DNA of 28,326 bases, from positions 1 through 28,326 of the forward strand of contig CAVFCI010000024.1 of NCBI GenBank assembly GCA_963620985.1. Reading direction: 5' to 3'. Below the pieces are notes generated by a model. That model was given only the letters and a program-made list of their open reading frames with translations. It ran no database searches and was not told the DNA's origin. A program made the position numbers and the translations under genes. This stretch comes from F23-B02 sp963620985 (GTDB lineage: Bacteria > Bacillota > Clostridia > Oscillospirales > Oscillospiraceae). Below, piece by piece: positions 15,639 to 24,244 of this stretch. Within the stretch, counting starts at the first letter, position 1, and every line of letters starts with the position of its first letter.

Positions 15639-16919
15639 GTGGAAAATAGAGAAGTTGCCATTCAGCTCTCCGGCGTAAAGAAAATGTACAAGCTTGGCCA
15701 GATCGGCGGCGGCACACTGCAGGGCGATCTGCAAAGCTGGTGGGCCCGCGTCCGTGGAAAAGAGGATCCCAATACCAAAATCGGTACCGAACAGCGGCTG
15801 GTGGGACAAACCTTTATGGCGCTCAACGGCATCGACCTGACGGTATATCATGGTGAGGCTCTGGGAATCATCGGCGGAAACGGAGCGGGAAAAAGCACGA
15901 TGCTCAAGCTCCTCAGCCGTGTGACCGCCCCTACCGAGGGTGAGATCGACATCTATGGCCGTATCGCCTCCATGCTGGAGGTCGGTACTGGCTTCAACGG
16001 CGAGATGACCGGTCGGGAAAACATCTATATGAACGGTGCGATCCTTGGCATGACCAAGGCGGAGATCGATGCCAAAATGGAGGATATCATCGAGTTTTCC
16101 GAGGTACGGGATTTCATTGACACTCCGGTGAAGCGCTATTCCTCCGGCATGTATGTGAAGCTGGCCTTCTCCGTGGCGGCGCACTTGGACAGTGAAATTA
16201 TGATCATGGATGAGGTCTTGGCGGTAGGCGACATGGCCTTCCAGAAGAAGTGCCTTGATAAAATGCGCGACGCCGCCAAAGGTCAGGGCCGCACGGTGCT
16301 TTACGTTTCCCACAATATGAACACCATCCGCCAGCTCTGCGACCGGTGCATCGTGCTGGATAAGGGCAGGGTCGTGTTTGATGGCGATGTGGAAGAAGCG
16401 ATTGGAGTGTACCTTGGTATGAGAGGTACGTTGGCACCGAGGATCGAGTATACCAAAGAATACCACGTAAATAAAAAATCTAAGGGAAAGCTGAATTTAC
16501 AAGCATTGACCGTCACAAATGCCGATGAAATGCACTTTGCGTGTGGCTCTACCATCTTGGCTGAGTTAAATTGCTGTGCCACAACGGAACTGTCGATGGT
16601 TAAGCTTCGCTTTGAAATCCAATATCAGGACGGAGCTAAAGTGGGAACAATGCTGTCAGATAAGCCGCTTTCTTTTTGTGCTGGACAAGAAGCTATGCTT
16701 CAGCTGCGTATAGATACAACGCACCTGACACCAGGAAGATACTATGCAGATATCATTGCTTACACCTATGACCAGTTTGGTAATGAGGACTTTTTAGATG
16801 GCGTATATCCAGGTCTGGTGTTCGAACTAACCGACGAAATTAACGAACAGAACCAACTTATTTGGCTGCACCAATACTGGGGACATGTACATCTACATGA
16901 TGTAAAAGTGGACGCATAA
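15639..16919 (+). CDS. wzt: ABC transporter ATPase with C-terminal carbohydrate-binding domain (Wzt type)
   Basis: A 426-residue protein. Residues ~1-260 are the nucleotide-binding domain: Walker A GGNGAGKST (79-87), signature YSSGM (167-171), Walker B with MIMDE (188-192), and a His switch in YVSHNM. Residues ~265-426 form a beta-rich domain like the Wzt C-terminal domain, which in the E. coli O8/O9a systems binds the finished glycan. The start is GTG after AGGAGGG. Around base 16425, at the domain boundary, the DNA changes from G+C-rich to clearly A+T-rich, which suggests the C-terminal part was exchanged separately. It energises Wzm. Whether the C-terminal domain recognises a chain end or a repeat unit is unknown. 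Confidence 0.92.
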   Translation: MENREVAIQLSGVKKMYKLGQIGGGTLQGDLQSWWARVRGKEDPNTKIGTEQRLVGQTFMALNGIDLTVYHGEALGIIGGNGAGKSTMLKLLSRVTAPTEGEIDIYGRIASMLEVGTGFNGEMTGRENIYMNGAILGMTKAEIDAKMEDIIEFSEVRDFIDTPVKRYSSGMYVKLAFSVAAHLDSEIMIMDEVLAVGDMAFQKKCLDKMRDAAKGQGRTVLYVSHNMNTIRQLCDRCIVLDKGRVVFDGDVEEAIGVYLGMRGTLAPRIEYTKEYHVNKKSKGKLNLQALTVTNADEMHFACGSTILAELNCCATTELSMVKLRFEIQYQDGAKVGTMLSDKPLSFCAGQEAMLQLRIDTTHLTPGRYYADIIAYTYDQFGNEDFLDGVYPGLVFELTDEINEQNQLIWLHQYWGHVHLHDVKVDA

Positions 16920-16933
16920 GAGTGGGAGAAAAT

Positions 16934-17974
16934 ATGCCTGAGGTTAGTGTAATCGTACCGATTTATAATGCTGGTGAATATCTGACAGCTTGTATTGACA
17001 GTATCCTGAATCAGACGTTTGATGACTTTGAATTGATCCTTGTGGATGATGGAAGTACGGACGATTCAGGGGCGAGTTGTGATACATATGCGGAAATTGA
17101 TAGACGCGTTCAGGTAATTCATCAAGAAAATCAAGGACAGTCTGCTGCGCGGAACCATGCAATAGAGCAGGCGAAAGGTGAATGGCTTTGTTTCGTTGAC
17201 AGCGACGATGTAGTACATCCGCAGATGCTGGAACGGTTGTATTGTGCGGCGATTGAGGGGCAAGCAAACATCAGTATGTGCTCTGCGGTGGAGGCTTCGT
17301 ACATACCGAAAAAATTTTTTGAAGCATATGGAGAGCTGTCCTTTACGTCCATAAAAATGGATGAGCAACGATTGATATCCATTTATGACGACGGAGCGCA
17401 TCGTGGCTGGATTGCCTGTGCAAAGCTGATTCGTAAAGAAATTGTCCAGAATAATCCTTTTACCGTCGGACGGATTTATGAGGATAATGCGGTCGTATGT
17501 CGTTGGCTGGTTGAAGCCAAAACTGTTTCAAATGTTGATGATGTTCTCTACTTTTACAGAGTTAATCCACAAGGGACAACGAAGTCTGAGTTTCGACTTA
17601 AAAATCTGGACAGCCTATGGGCACTTCGTGAGATAGCATCTTTCTACGGAGCACTTGATTACGAAACCCTGAAAGCACGGTTTTGCTCTGCGTATATGAG
17701 AACTGCTTCCAGCTATTACTGGAGAGTGCTGAATGAGCTTTCTCAGCCAGTAGAAGCAGCCGACCTAAAAAAACAAATGTGCCAAATGATGCGTGCAAAT
17801 CACAAGTATATCAATTTAACAAAGCCCCAGCGCCTTGCCGTAAAAGAGGTTCTCTATCCGCGCACCATGCACCTATACTGGTTGTGTCAGGCAGCAGTTC
17901 GAACCGTGAAAGAAAACGGCATTGCCGGGCTTGCAAAGAAGATTTATACCCGCTTGCGTGGAGGAAAAACATGA
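16934..17974 (+). CDS. GT2-family glycosyltransferase
   Basis: A 346-residue GT-A enzyme: MPEVSVIVPIYNAGEYLTAC, ILVDDGSTDDSGASCDTY, NQGQSAARNHAIEQAKGEW, FVDSDDVVHPQML, with IACAKLIRKEIV and RIYEDNAVVCRWL in the second half. ATG 16934 has GGGAG five bases upstream. An in-frame GTG at 16922 would overlap that site and is less likely. It overlaps the next gene by four bases (ATGA), so the two are coupled. Sugar unknown. Confidence 0.92.
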   Translation: MPEVSVIVPIYNAGEYLTACIDSILNQTFDDFELILVDDGSTDDSGASCDTYAEIDRRVQVIHQENQGQSAARNHAIEQAKGEWLCFVDSDDVVHPQMLERLYCAAIEGQANISMCSAVEASYIPKKFFEAYGELSFTSIKMDEQRLISIYDDGAHRGWIACAKLIRKEIVQNNPFTVGRIYEDNAVVCRWLVEAKTVSNVDDVLYFYRVNPQGTTKSEFRLKNLDSLWALREIASFYGALDYETLKARFCSAYMRTASSYYWRVLNELSQPVEAADLKKQMCQMMRANHKYINLTKPQRLAVKEVLYPRTMHLYWLCQAAVRTVKENGIAGLAKKIYTRLRGGKT

Positions 17975-18768
17975 GCATCCCGAAAATCATCCATTATTGT
18001 TGGTTTGGCAGAAATCCCAAGCCTGCACTGGCAGAGAAATGTATCAAAAGCTGGAGAAAGTATTGCCCGGATTATCAGATCATAGAATGGAATGAGGAAA
18101 ACTATAATATTTCTGCTTGTCCACTCTATGTCAGGCAGGCATATGAGGCAAAAAAGTGGGCATTTGTGACGGATTATGTCCGCTTGGATGTTGTGTATCG
18201 TCATGGGGGGATATATCTGGACACCGATGTAGAATTAAGAAAGCCTCTGGACACGCTTTTGGAGTATCCGGGCTACCTCGGATTTGAAGAAGGTATTCAT
18301 GTTAATACAGGCCTTGGCTTCGGGGCAGGAAAAGGGCTGCTTCTTCTGAAAGAACTCATGGATGACTATGCCGAAATCCCCTTTGTTCGTAAGGACGGCT
18401 CATTTGATACACTGCCATGTCCTGTGCGGAACACGCAAATCCTTCTTCGGCATGGGCTTGTTCAGGATGACAGTAAGCAGATACTTGATGATGGTGTCCT
18501 CGTGCTGCCATCGCGGTATCTGTGCCCGATTTCCTACCGCGATGGAAAGAAGCGCATCGTTCGGGATACAATTTCTATCCATTGGTTTCAGGCGTCCTGG
18601 CAGACGGCTCAGCAGAGAGAAGAACACAAAAAGCATAAGAAGGCGGTCGCCAAAATTCGAAGAGATACTTCATTGGATAGATTAATTCACTTTCCGAACC
18701 GCTTGGGGCGCGCCGTGCTGGGTAATGATATGTACGAATCTTTGAAACGCAAGATAAAGACGAGGTGA
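17971..18768 (+). CDS. GT32-family glycosyltransferase (DXD sugar-binding type)
   Basis: A 265-residue protein beginning SIPKIIHYCWFGRNPKP, the hallmark of GT32 / 'Gly_transf_sug' enzymes. It has KKWAFVTDYVRLDVVYRHGG and the metal/sugar-binding DTD in GGIYLDTDVELRKPLD, then NTGLGFGAGKG and a C-terminal ISIHWFQASW. Members of this family in capsule loci transfer galactose, mannose or N-acetylhexosamines with retention. The frame is open upstream to 17779, but only the ATG at 17971, with GGAGG seven bases before it, begins the conserved domain. It overlaps the previous stop by four bases. Confidence 0.92.
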   Translation: MSIPKIIHYCWFGRNPKPALAEKCIKSWRKYCPDYQIIEWNEENYNISACPLYVRQAYEAKKWAFVTDYVRLDVVYRHGGIYLDTDVELRKPLDTLLEYPGYLGFEEGIHVNTGLGFGAGKGLLLLKELMDDYAEIPFVRKDGSFDTLPCPVRNTQILLRHGLVQDDSKQILDDGVLVLPSRYLCPISYRDGKKRIVRDTISIHWFQASWQTAQQREEHKKHKKAVAKIRRDTSLDRLIHFPNRLGRAVLGNDMYESLKRKIKTR

Positions 18769-18773
18769 TCATT

Positions 18774-19769
18774 TTGCCCGAAATTAGCGTTATTGTCCCA
18801 GTCTATAAAGTGGAGCCATATCTCCACCGGTGCGTGGACAGCATCCTAAATCAGACGTTTACTGATTTTGAGCTGATTCTCGTAGATGATGGCAGTCCGG
18901 ATAATTGTCCTGCTATCTGCGACGAGTATGCCGAAAAGGATAACCGTGTTCATGTTATACATCAAGAAAATGGTGGCCTTTCCGCTGCAAGAAATGCTGG
19001 TATTGACTGGGCTTTTACAAACTCGGATAGTCAATGGATTAGCTTTGTGGATAGCGACGATTGGGTGGACGAGTTTTATTTAGAAAAGCTGTTTGCCGCG
19101 GTGACTGATACGGGAGCAGACGCAAGTGTATGCGGGTTCAGTGAGCATCGTTCCATAGGATTATGTGATAATTCTCATGCAGAAAATATGGAGTCCACGC
19201 AGACAGTTTCTTTTGAAAACTTTTATTGCACAAGATGGAGCCATATTAATCTAATTGTTTCATGTGGGAAATTATATCGAAAAGGGTTCTTCGAGCAAAT
19301 CCGCTTTCCGGAAGGAATGATCAATGAAGATATCTTTACCACATATAAATTGCTTTTCAAGTGCAGCAAGATTGCGGTAATAGATCAACCTTTATATAGT
19401 TATTATGTTGGCGCAACGACGAGTATTATGCATTCACCTTGGACACCTAAACGTTTGGCGGAAATTGATGGCTATGAGGAAATGATCTCCTTTATGGAAG
19501 CTCATAACTTTGAACGTGCTCAAAGAAAGATGATCGATACATATTTTTGGAGCTTAGACCGTCAAATCAAGATGCTGCAAGCGCCTGAAGCTGTGGAGTA
19601 TGAAGAATATAGAACACAACTGGTGAAAAAGTTAAGCACTGCTATTAAAAAATATAGAAAAATGGTGCCTGTCACATTGAAAGAACGACATTGGCTGATC
19701 GAGGATATCCATCCGAACATGATGAAAGTGTACTGGAAAGTGCATGCAATACTCTCAGGAAGAAGTTGA
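18774..19769 (+). CDS. GT2-family glycosyltransferase (TTG start)
   Basis: A 331-residue GT-A enzyme: PEISVIVPVYKVEPYLHRC, ILVDDGSPDNCPAICDEY, NGGLSAARNAGIDWA, FVDSDDW, with GKLYRKGFF and MINEDIFTTYKLLF later. The best start is TTG 18774 (reads Met-Pro-Glu-Ile), with GAGGTGA a suitable distance upstream and partly within the end of the previous gene. A GTG at 18765 in the same frame overlaps that gene's stop and is the alternative. The end of the conserved domain is followed by a Lys/Arg-rich region. Sugar unknown. Confidence 0.9.
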   Translation: MPEISVIVPVYKVEPYLHRCVDSILNQTFTDFELILVDDGSPDNCPAICDEYAEKDNRVHVIHQENGGLSAARNAGIDWAFTNSDSQWISFVDSDDWVDEFYLEKLFAAVTDTGADASVCGFSEHRSIGLCDNSHAENMESTQTVSFENFYCTRWSHINLIVSCGKLYRKGFFEQIRFPEGMINEDIFTTYKLLFKCSKIAVIDQPLYSYYVGATTSIMHSPWTPKRLAEIDGYEEMISFMEAHNFERAQRKMIDTYFWSLDRQIKMLQAPEAVEYEEYRTQLVKKLSTAIKKYRKMVPVTLKERHWLIEDIHPNMMKVYWKVHAILSGRS

Positions 19770-19777
19770 AGAAGCAT

Positions 19778-20896
19778 ATGCAAAAGCAGAGCCCACGCGA
19801 TCTCATTATTTGTAATAGTGTATATCAAATATTAGTTGCATTATGGCTGAAGCATACTAGGCTGCGGGATGAATATGTGGATTTGATTGTATCAGACCAT
19901 ATGAATAATGGCACAATGCTGGCTGAACGGCTTGAGCAATGTGGCTTGTTTGAACATGTGTATTATGCGGAAACTCTCGATTTTGCAAAGTTTAAAATCC
20001 ACCTGAGCCGGGCACGCCGAATAGGTATAAATATTGCTCCACAGAGAGCACTCAGTACATTTGTCAACTTGAGTTCTAGTTACTCATCACTGTATGTTGC
20101 GAACGTTGATTATTTTACCCAGCTTGCTTTCCATGCACTATCCCGGCGAAATAAGGAAATTCAACTTTTTATTTTTGAGGATGGCCTATTTACTTATAGC
20201 GGCTTATATGAAAAAGATTATATCAGCACGGCAATTCCCGTCACCTCAACACCTAAGCAGTTCCTGCACTCTTTTTTGTATCATACCCGGACAATCTATG
20301 GAAATGTAGCGGGGATGTTACTATTCCACCCAGAGGATTTAATGTGGAAACCCGATTTTCCGGTTGAAGCGTTAGCAAAAATCAATTCAGCGGATGTAGT
20401 GTTCCGAGATATTTGCAATTATGTGTTTTCATATAAAGAATGCCCTGATTGTTATGACAGGAAATATATCTTTCTCGAAGAATCATTTTACGCTGAAGGA
20501 GCAACCATAAACGATTGTGAGGTTATCGAAAAGATATCTGAAAGAGTTGGCCGCGAAAATATTATGATAAAAATACACCCCAGAAACCCAGAAAACCGCT
20601 TTTCAAAGCTGGGGTATAAGACAAACATAAACACTAGTATTCCATGGGAAGTAATCATTATGAACATGGACGACATTTCAGAAAAGATTCTGCTGACAAT
20701 ATCGTCGTCCAGCATATTAAACCCAATTTTGATTTTTGGTAAAACTATTCGTGCCTATTCATTATACAACTGCATTGACCATGAAAATTGCCATTCGCGC
20801 CTTTTGTCAGGAGAAATGTGGGGTGCGGCTCTGAAGCTTTTCCAAAAACACAGCGATATGATTACTGTATGTAAGACAATTGATGATGTGAAGTGA
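19778..20896 (+). CDS. Sialyltransferase-like glycosyltransferase (GT52/polysialyltransferase type)
   Basis: A 372-residue protein beginning near SPRDLIICNSVYQILVALWL. It has two motifs typical of bacterial GT52 and related sialyltransferases: the acidic loop FEDGLFTYSG (E134-D135-G136) and MIKIHPRNPENRF (H267-P268), followed by an SSS stretch (SSSSILNP) near the end. These enzymes use CMP-activated sugar acids. The very next gene encodes a CMP-sugar-acid synthetase, which strongly supports a CMP-ulosonate donor. The overall similarity to well-studied members looks distant. The start could also be TTG 19766, with AGGA five bases before it, which would add four residues (Met-Lys-Lys-His). There is no membrane helix. 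Confidence 0.75.
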   Translation: MQKQSPRDLIICNSVYQILVALWLKHTRLRDEYVDLIVSDHMNNGTMLAERLEQCGLFEHVYYAETLDFAKFKIHLSRARRIGINIAPQRALSTFVNLSSSYSSLYVANVDYFTQLAFHALSRRNKEIQLFIFEDGLFTYSGLYEKDYISTAIPVTSTPKQFLHSFLYHTRTIYGNVAGMLLFHPEDLMWKPDFPVEALAKINSADVVFRDICNYVFSYKECPDCYDRKYIFLEESFYAEGATINDCEVIEKISERVGRENIMIKIHPRNPENRFSKLGYKTNINTSIPWEVIIMNMDDISEKILLTISSSSILNPILIFGKTIRAYSLYNCIDHENCHSRLLSGEMWGAALKLFQKHSDMITVCKTIDDVK

Positions 20897-20908
20897 GAAG
20901 GAGTATTT

Positions 20909-21574
20909 ATGAGAATTGTTGCCGTAGTTCCAATGAAGTTAAATAATCAGAGATTACCTCAAAAAAATACAAAGCCATTTACCAACGGGAAGCCGCTGTG
21001 CCATTACATACTATCCACCTTGCTGAAAATCAATGTAATATCTGATGTATATGTATATTGCAGCAATCCCGCAATTATAGACTATATCCCAGAGGGCGTT
21101 CGCTATCTTAAAAGATCGTCGCAGTTGGATACTGACACGACAAAGATGAACGCGGTCTTGTCAGCTTTTGCAGAGGATGTCCCTGCAGATATTTATGTTA
21201 TGACGCATACCACAGCACCGTTTATAAGTGGCGCAAGTATTGAAAAAGGGCTGAATGCAGTTGTTTCCGGCGAGTATGATTCTGCCTTTGCCGCGAAAAA
21301 ACTTCAGGACTTTTTATGGAAGGATGGAAAGCCTTTTAACTACCAGTTGGATCAAATTCCGAGGACACAGGATCTCCCGATAATCTACGAAGAAACTAGC
21401 GGGTTTTATATATACAGGAGTTCTGTTATTACGGACATGAAACGAAGGATAGGAAATTCCCCTTACATTGTTGAAGTTGGCGAAATTGAAAGCATTGACA
21501 TTGATGAGGCGGAAGATTTTGAAATTGCAGATGCTATTTTTAATCATATCATAAGCAAGAGAGGAGACGACTAA
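20909..21574 (+). CDS. Acylneuraminate/ulosonate cytidylyltransferase (CMP-sugar-acid synthetase)
   Basis: A 221-residue protein of the CTP:acylneuraminate/Kdo cytidylyltransferase family. It would activate a sugar acid to its CMP form. Seen: RIVAVVPMKLNNQRLPQKNT, corresponding to the P-x-R-x-x-S-K-x-x-x-x-K-N nucleotide-binding loop although the usual first Arg is replaced by Met-Lys; MTHTTAPFISGASIEKGL; SAFAAKKLQDFLW; and the C-terminal ESIDIDEAEDFEIAD, the conserved metal-binding region. The length is typical of NeuA-core enzymes. The ribosome binding site AAGGAG is well placed. It lies between a sialyltransferase-like gene and an aldolase gene. Which acid is activated (sialic, legionaminic, Kdo-like or a hexulosonate) cannot be read. 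Confidence 0.88.
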   Translation: MRIVAVVPMKLNNQRLPQKNTKPFTNGKPLCHYILSTLLKINVISDVYVYCSNPAIIDYIPEGVRYLKRSSQLDTDTTKMNAVLSAFAEDVPADIYVMTHTTAPFISGASIEKGLNAVVSGEYDSAFAAKKLQDFLWKDGKPFNYQLDQIPRTQDLPIIYEETSGFYIYRSSVITDMKRRIGNSPYIVEVGEIESIDIDEAEDFEIADAIFNHIISKRGDD

Positions 21575-21578
21575 GTCG

Positions 21579-23159
21579 ATGTCTCATATTCGTGTATTAG
21601 ATTGTACATTAAGAGATGGTGGCTACTGCAACGAGTGGAATTTTGGCGAAAAGAACATTCAAAAAATCGTATCGGGTCTTGCCGCTGCAGGGGTGAATAT
21701 CATAGAGTGTGGCTTTCTTACAAATAAGGTTATATATAGTCCTGATGTGAGCAAGTATTCGGACATAGATCAGCTCCAAAAGATAATTCCACCCAAAATT
21801 ACGCATGGTGAGCAGGATTATGTGGTGATGATGAACTATGGTGAATATGATGTCTCTAACATGCCTGCCTGTGAGGACTCTTACCTAGATGGAATCCGCG
21901 TTGCATTCCATAAAAAGGATTTAATTCCTGCGTTGGAAACTTGCCGTGCTCTCAAAGCGAAAGGCTATAAAGTTTTCATTCAAGCGATGGTTTCATTGTC
22001 ATATACTGATGAAGAATTTTTAGATTTGATACGCAGGGTAAATCAACTTGATCCATATGCGTTCTACATAGTAGACAGCTTCGGCATGATGAAAAAAAAG
22101 AATCTGCTTCACATGTTCTATATGGTTGAACACAATTTGGCGGATAACATTATTATAGGATTTCATTCTCATAATAATATGCAATTGGCTTATTCAAATG
22201 CTCAGTGCCTGATTGAAACATTAACGAATCGATCATTGATTATTGATGCATCAGTTTTTGGCATGGGGCGTGGCGCAGGTAACTTAAATACAGAGTTACT
22301 TGTCGAGTATCTAAATGAAAATATCGGGACACAGTATAGTCTCAAGCCGCTCCTGAATATAATTGATGAGATATTAAACGGATTCTATGAAAAAAATAGG
22401 TGGGGCTATTCTTTGCCTAACTACTTGTCTGCGGCTCACGATGCCCATCCCAATTATGCGGGGTATCTTTCCGCAAAAAACACACTAACGGTTGAGGCAA
22501 TGGATGAGATATTCTCAATGATGCTGCCAGAAAAGAAGTGTGAATATGACAAAGCCTATATTGAAGAACTGTACTTGAAATATATGGAGAGGGGTGCAGT
22601 TCACGAAGAACATCTTTCGGCTATAAAAGATACCTTACGCGGTAAAACGATACTCTTAATTGCGCCGGGAAAAAGTTCTGTTGATGAACAGGACAAGATA
22701 TCTACATTCCTCAAGGGGAATGATACTATTGCCATTTCGGTGAATTACAAATACCCGTATGCAGATATTGCGTGGATATTTGCAAGCAATATGAGACGGT
22801 TTAAGCAAATTCCAGAGGATGTACTTAATCGTTGTATTGCTACATCTAATATAGCCTCTGAGCATCCATATCTTACTGTTAGCTATTTTTCGTTGTTGAA
22901 TACCGTTGAGTCAGTACGGGATAATGCCGGGCTTATGGCAATTCGCTTTTTGATTGATATGGGTTGTTCACATATTATGCTTGCGGGCTTCGACGGGTAT
23001 GGAGACTATTCAGAAGAAAATTATGCCATCTCTGATATGGCATATTCAACGGGAAAGACACTCGCAGGTAAAATGAATCAGGGAATGTGTGCTGTGATTC
23101 AAATGTATAGAAAACTGGCAAATATTGATTTCCTAACGGAAGAAAAGTATATACATTAA
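21579..23159 (+). CDS. DRE-TIM aldolase fused to a Maf/MptE-like Rossmann domain
   Basis: A 526-residue, two-domain protein. Residues ~1-300 are an HMGL-like/DRE-TIM barrel (the 4-hydroxy-2-oxovalerate aldolase and homocitrate synthase superfamily), starting IRVLDCTLRDGGYCNEW and with the metal-binding pair H196-x-H198 in GFHSHNNMQ and a glycine-rich GMGRGAGNLNTELL. Such enzymes form or break C-C bonds next to a 2-keto acid, often pyruvate. Residues ~350-526 are a Rossmann-type domain: TILLIAPGKSS, ISVNYKY, WIFASNMRRF, MAIRFLIDMGCSHIMLAGFD. This resembles DUF115 (Maf flagellin glycosyltransferases, MptE) and, more loosely, GT42 sialyltransferases. Placed between the cytidylyltransferase and the KDG kinase, it probably makes and perhaps handles the sugar acid. 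The exact reaction is unknown. The DNA is A+T-rich. Confidence 0.82.
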   Translation: MSHIRVLDCTLRDGGYCNEWNFGEKNIQKIVSGLAAAGVNIIECGFLTNKVIYSPDVSKYSDIDQLQKIIPPKITHGEQDYVVMMNYGEYDVSNMPACEDSYLDGIRVAFHKKDLIPALETCRALKAKGYKVFIQAMVSLSYTDEEFLDLIRRVNQLDPYAFYIVDSFGMMKKKNLLHMFYMVEHNLADNIIIGFHSHNNMQLAYSNAQCLIETLTNRSLIIDASVFGMGRGAGNLNTELLVEYLNENIGTQYSLKPLLNIIDEILNGFYEKNRWGYSLPNYLSAAHDAHPNYAGYLSAKNTLTVEAMDEIFSMMLPEKKCEYDKAYIEELYLKYMERGAVHEEHLSAIKDTLRGKTILLIAPGKSSVDEQDKISTFLKGNDTIAISVNYKYPYADIAWIFASNMRRFKQIPEDVLNRCIATSNIASEHPYLTVSYFSLLNTVESVRDNAGLMAIRFLIDMGCSHIMLAGFDGYGDYSEENYAISDMAYSTGKTLAGKMNQGMCAVIQMYRKLANIDFLTEEKYIH

Positions 23160-23200
23160 TGATTATCATGTGCGCCCTATTAAAGTGATGAGGATCTAAC

Positions 23201-24226
23201 ATGAGTGTAATTACATTTGGTGAAATTCTTCTAAGGCTTACAGCTCCGGGATACACAAAGTTGTTCCAAAAGGATAGCCTTGACTGGACGTTTTGTGGTG
23301 CAGAAGCTAATGTCGCTGTATCGTTAGCAAACTTTGGGGTAGATACTGCATTCGTCACAAAGTTGCCGGACAATGATATTGGAAGAGCTGCCATAGCCAC
23401 ATTGCGAACCTTTGGTGTAAGCACGTCGAGGTGTGTGCTGGGAGCAGGCAGGATGGGATTATATTATCTGGAAAAAGGGTTCTCTCAACGCCCGTCCAAG
23501 ATAATATATGATCGAACCGCCTCATCTTTAGCACAATCAAATTCCGATGAATATGACTGGGAAGCTGTTTTCAAAAACGCCGAGTGGTTCCATTGGACTG
23601 GTATTACCCCAGCATTGAGTCAAAATTTGCCGCAAATTTGTGAAGCGGCATGTAAAGCAGCAAAAAAGAACGGAGCTTATATTTCGTGTGATCTCAATTA
23701 TCGGAAACAACTTTGGAGTCAAGATATCGCAAGAGAAACTATGCAAAAACTTCTTCGTTATGTAGATGTGTGCATTGCGAATGAAGAAGACGCCGAAAAG
23801 GTGCTTGGAATAAGTGCTCCATCATCTGATGTTTCAAAAGGCCATTTAGATCGCGATGGATATACTTATGTTGCAAAGGAAATTGCGAAACAATATGGCT
23901 GCAAATATGTTGCGATAACGATGAGAAAGAGCTTCTCGGCCTCGCAGAATGGTTGGAGCGGTTTGCTGTTTCATGCGGAATCCAACACCTGTGCGTATTC
24001 TAAAGAATATGATATTGAGATTGTTGATCGGGTCGGTGGCGGTGATAGCTTCGCTGCAGGAATCATATATGGCCTTCTACAGAGAATGAATATTCAGGAT
24101 GTGGTCGATTTTGCAGCAGCGGCCAGTTGTCTTAAACAAACTATAGAAGGAGACTTCAATCGCACGACAATTTCAGATGTCGAGCAGCTTCTAAAAAACG
24201 GTGGAAGCGGGCGGATTCAACGCTAG
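23201..24226 (+). CDS. kdgK: PfkB-family sugar kinase, 2-keto-3-deoxygluconate kinase type
   Basis: A 341-residue ribokinase-like kinase. The N-terminus (TFGEILLRLTAPGYTKLFQ, then GAEANVAVSLANFGVDTAFV, TKLPDNDIG) is characteristic of KdgK, which phosphorylates 2-keto-3-deoxy-D-gluconate to KDPG. SQRPSKIIYDRTASS and the catalytic GGGDSFAAG with base D282 confirm the PfkB fold. In ordinary genomes kdgK sits with pectin/glucuronate catabolism (kdgA, uxaC). Here it sits in a polysaccharide operon right after an aldolase and a CMP-ulosonate synthetase, so its substrate is more likely an intermediate of a dedicated sugar acid. Start ATG with GAGG eight bases upstream. Confidence 0.85.
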   Translation: MSVITFGEILLRLTAPGYTKLFQKDSLDWTFCGAEANVAVSLANFGVDTAFVTKLPDNDIGRAAIATLRTFGVSTSRCVLGAGRMGLYYLEKGFSQRPSKIIYDRTASSLAQSNSDEYDWEAVFKNAEWFHWTGITPALSQNLPQICEAACKAAKKNGAYISCDLNYRKQLWSQDIARETMQKLLRYVDVCIANEEDAEKVLGISAPSSDVSKGHLDRDGYTYVAKEIAKQYGCKYVAITMRKSFSASQNGWSGLLFHAESNTCAYSKEYDIEIVDRVGGGDSFAAGIIYGLLQRMNIQDVVDFAAAASCLKQTIEGDFNRTTISDVEQLLKNGGSGRIQR

Positions 24227-24244
24227 GATTGATATAATGTTATA

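Noticed and set aside
22092..22110. Eight-A run in the aldolase gene as another phase switch
   Set aside because: The frame is intact through it, it encodes Lys-Lys-Lys in an A+T-rich gene, and it lies mid-gene; no evidence of switching.
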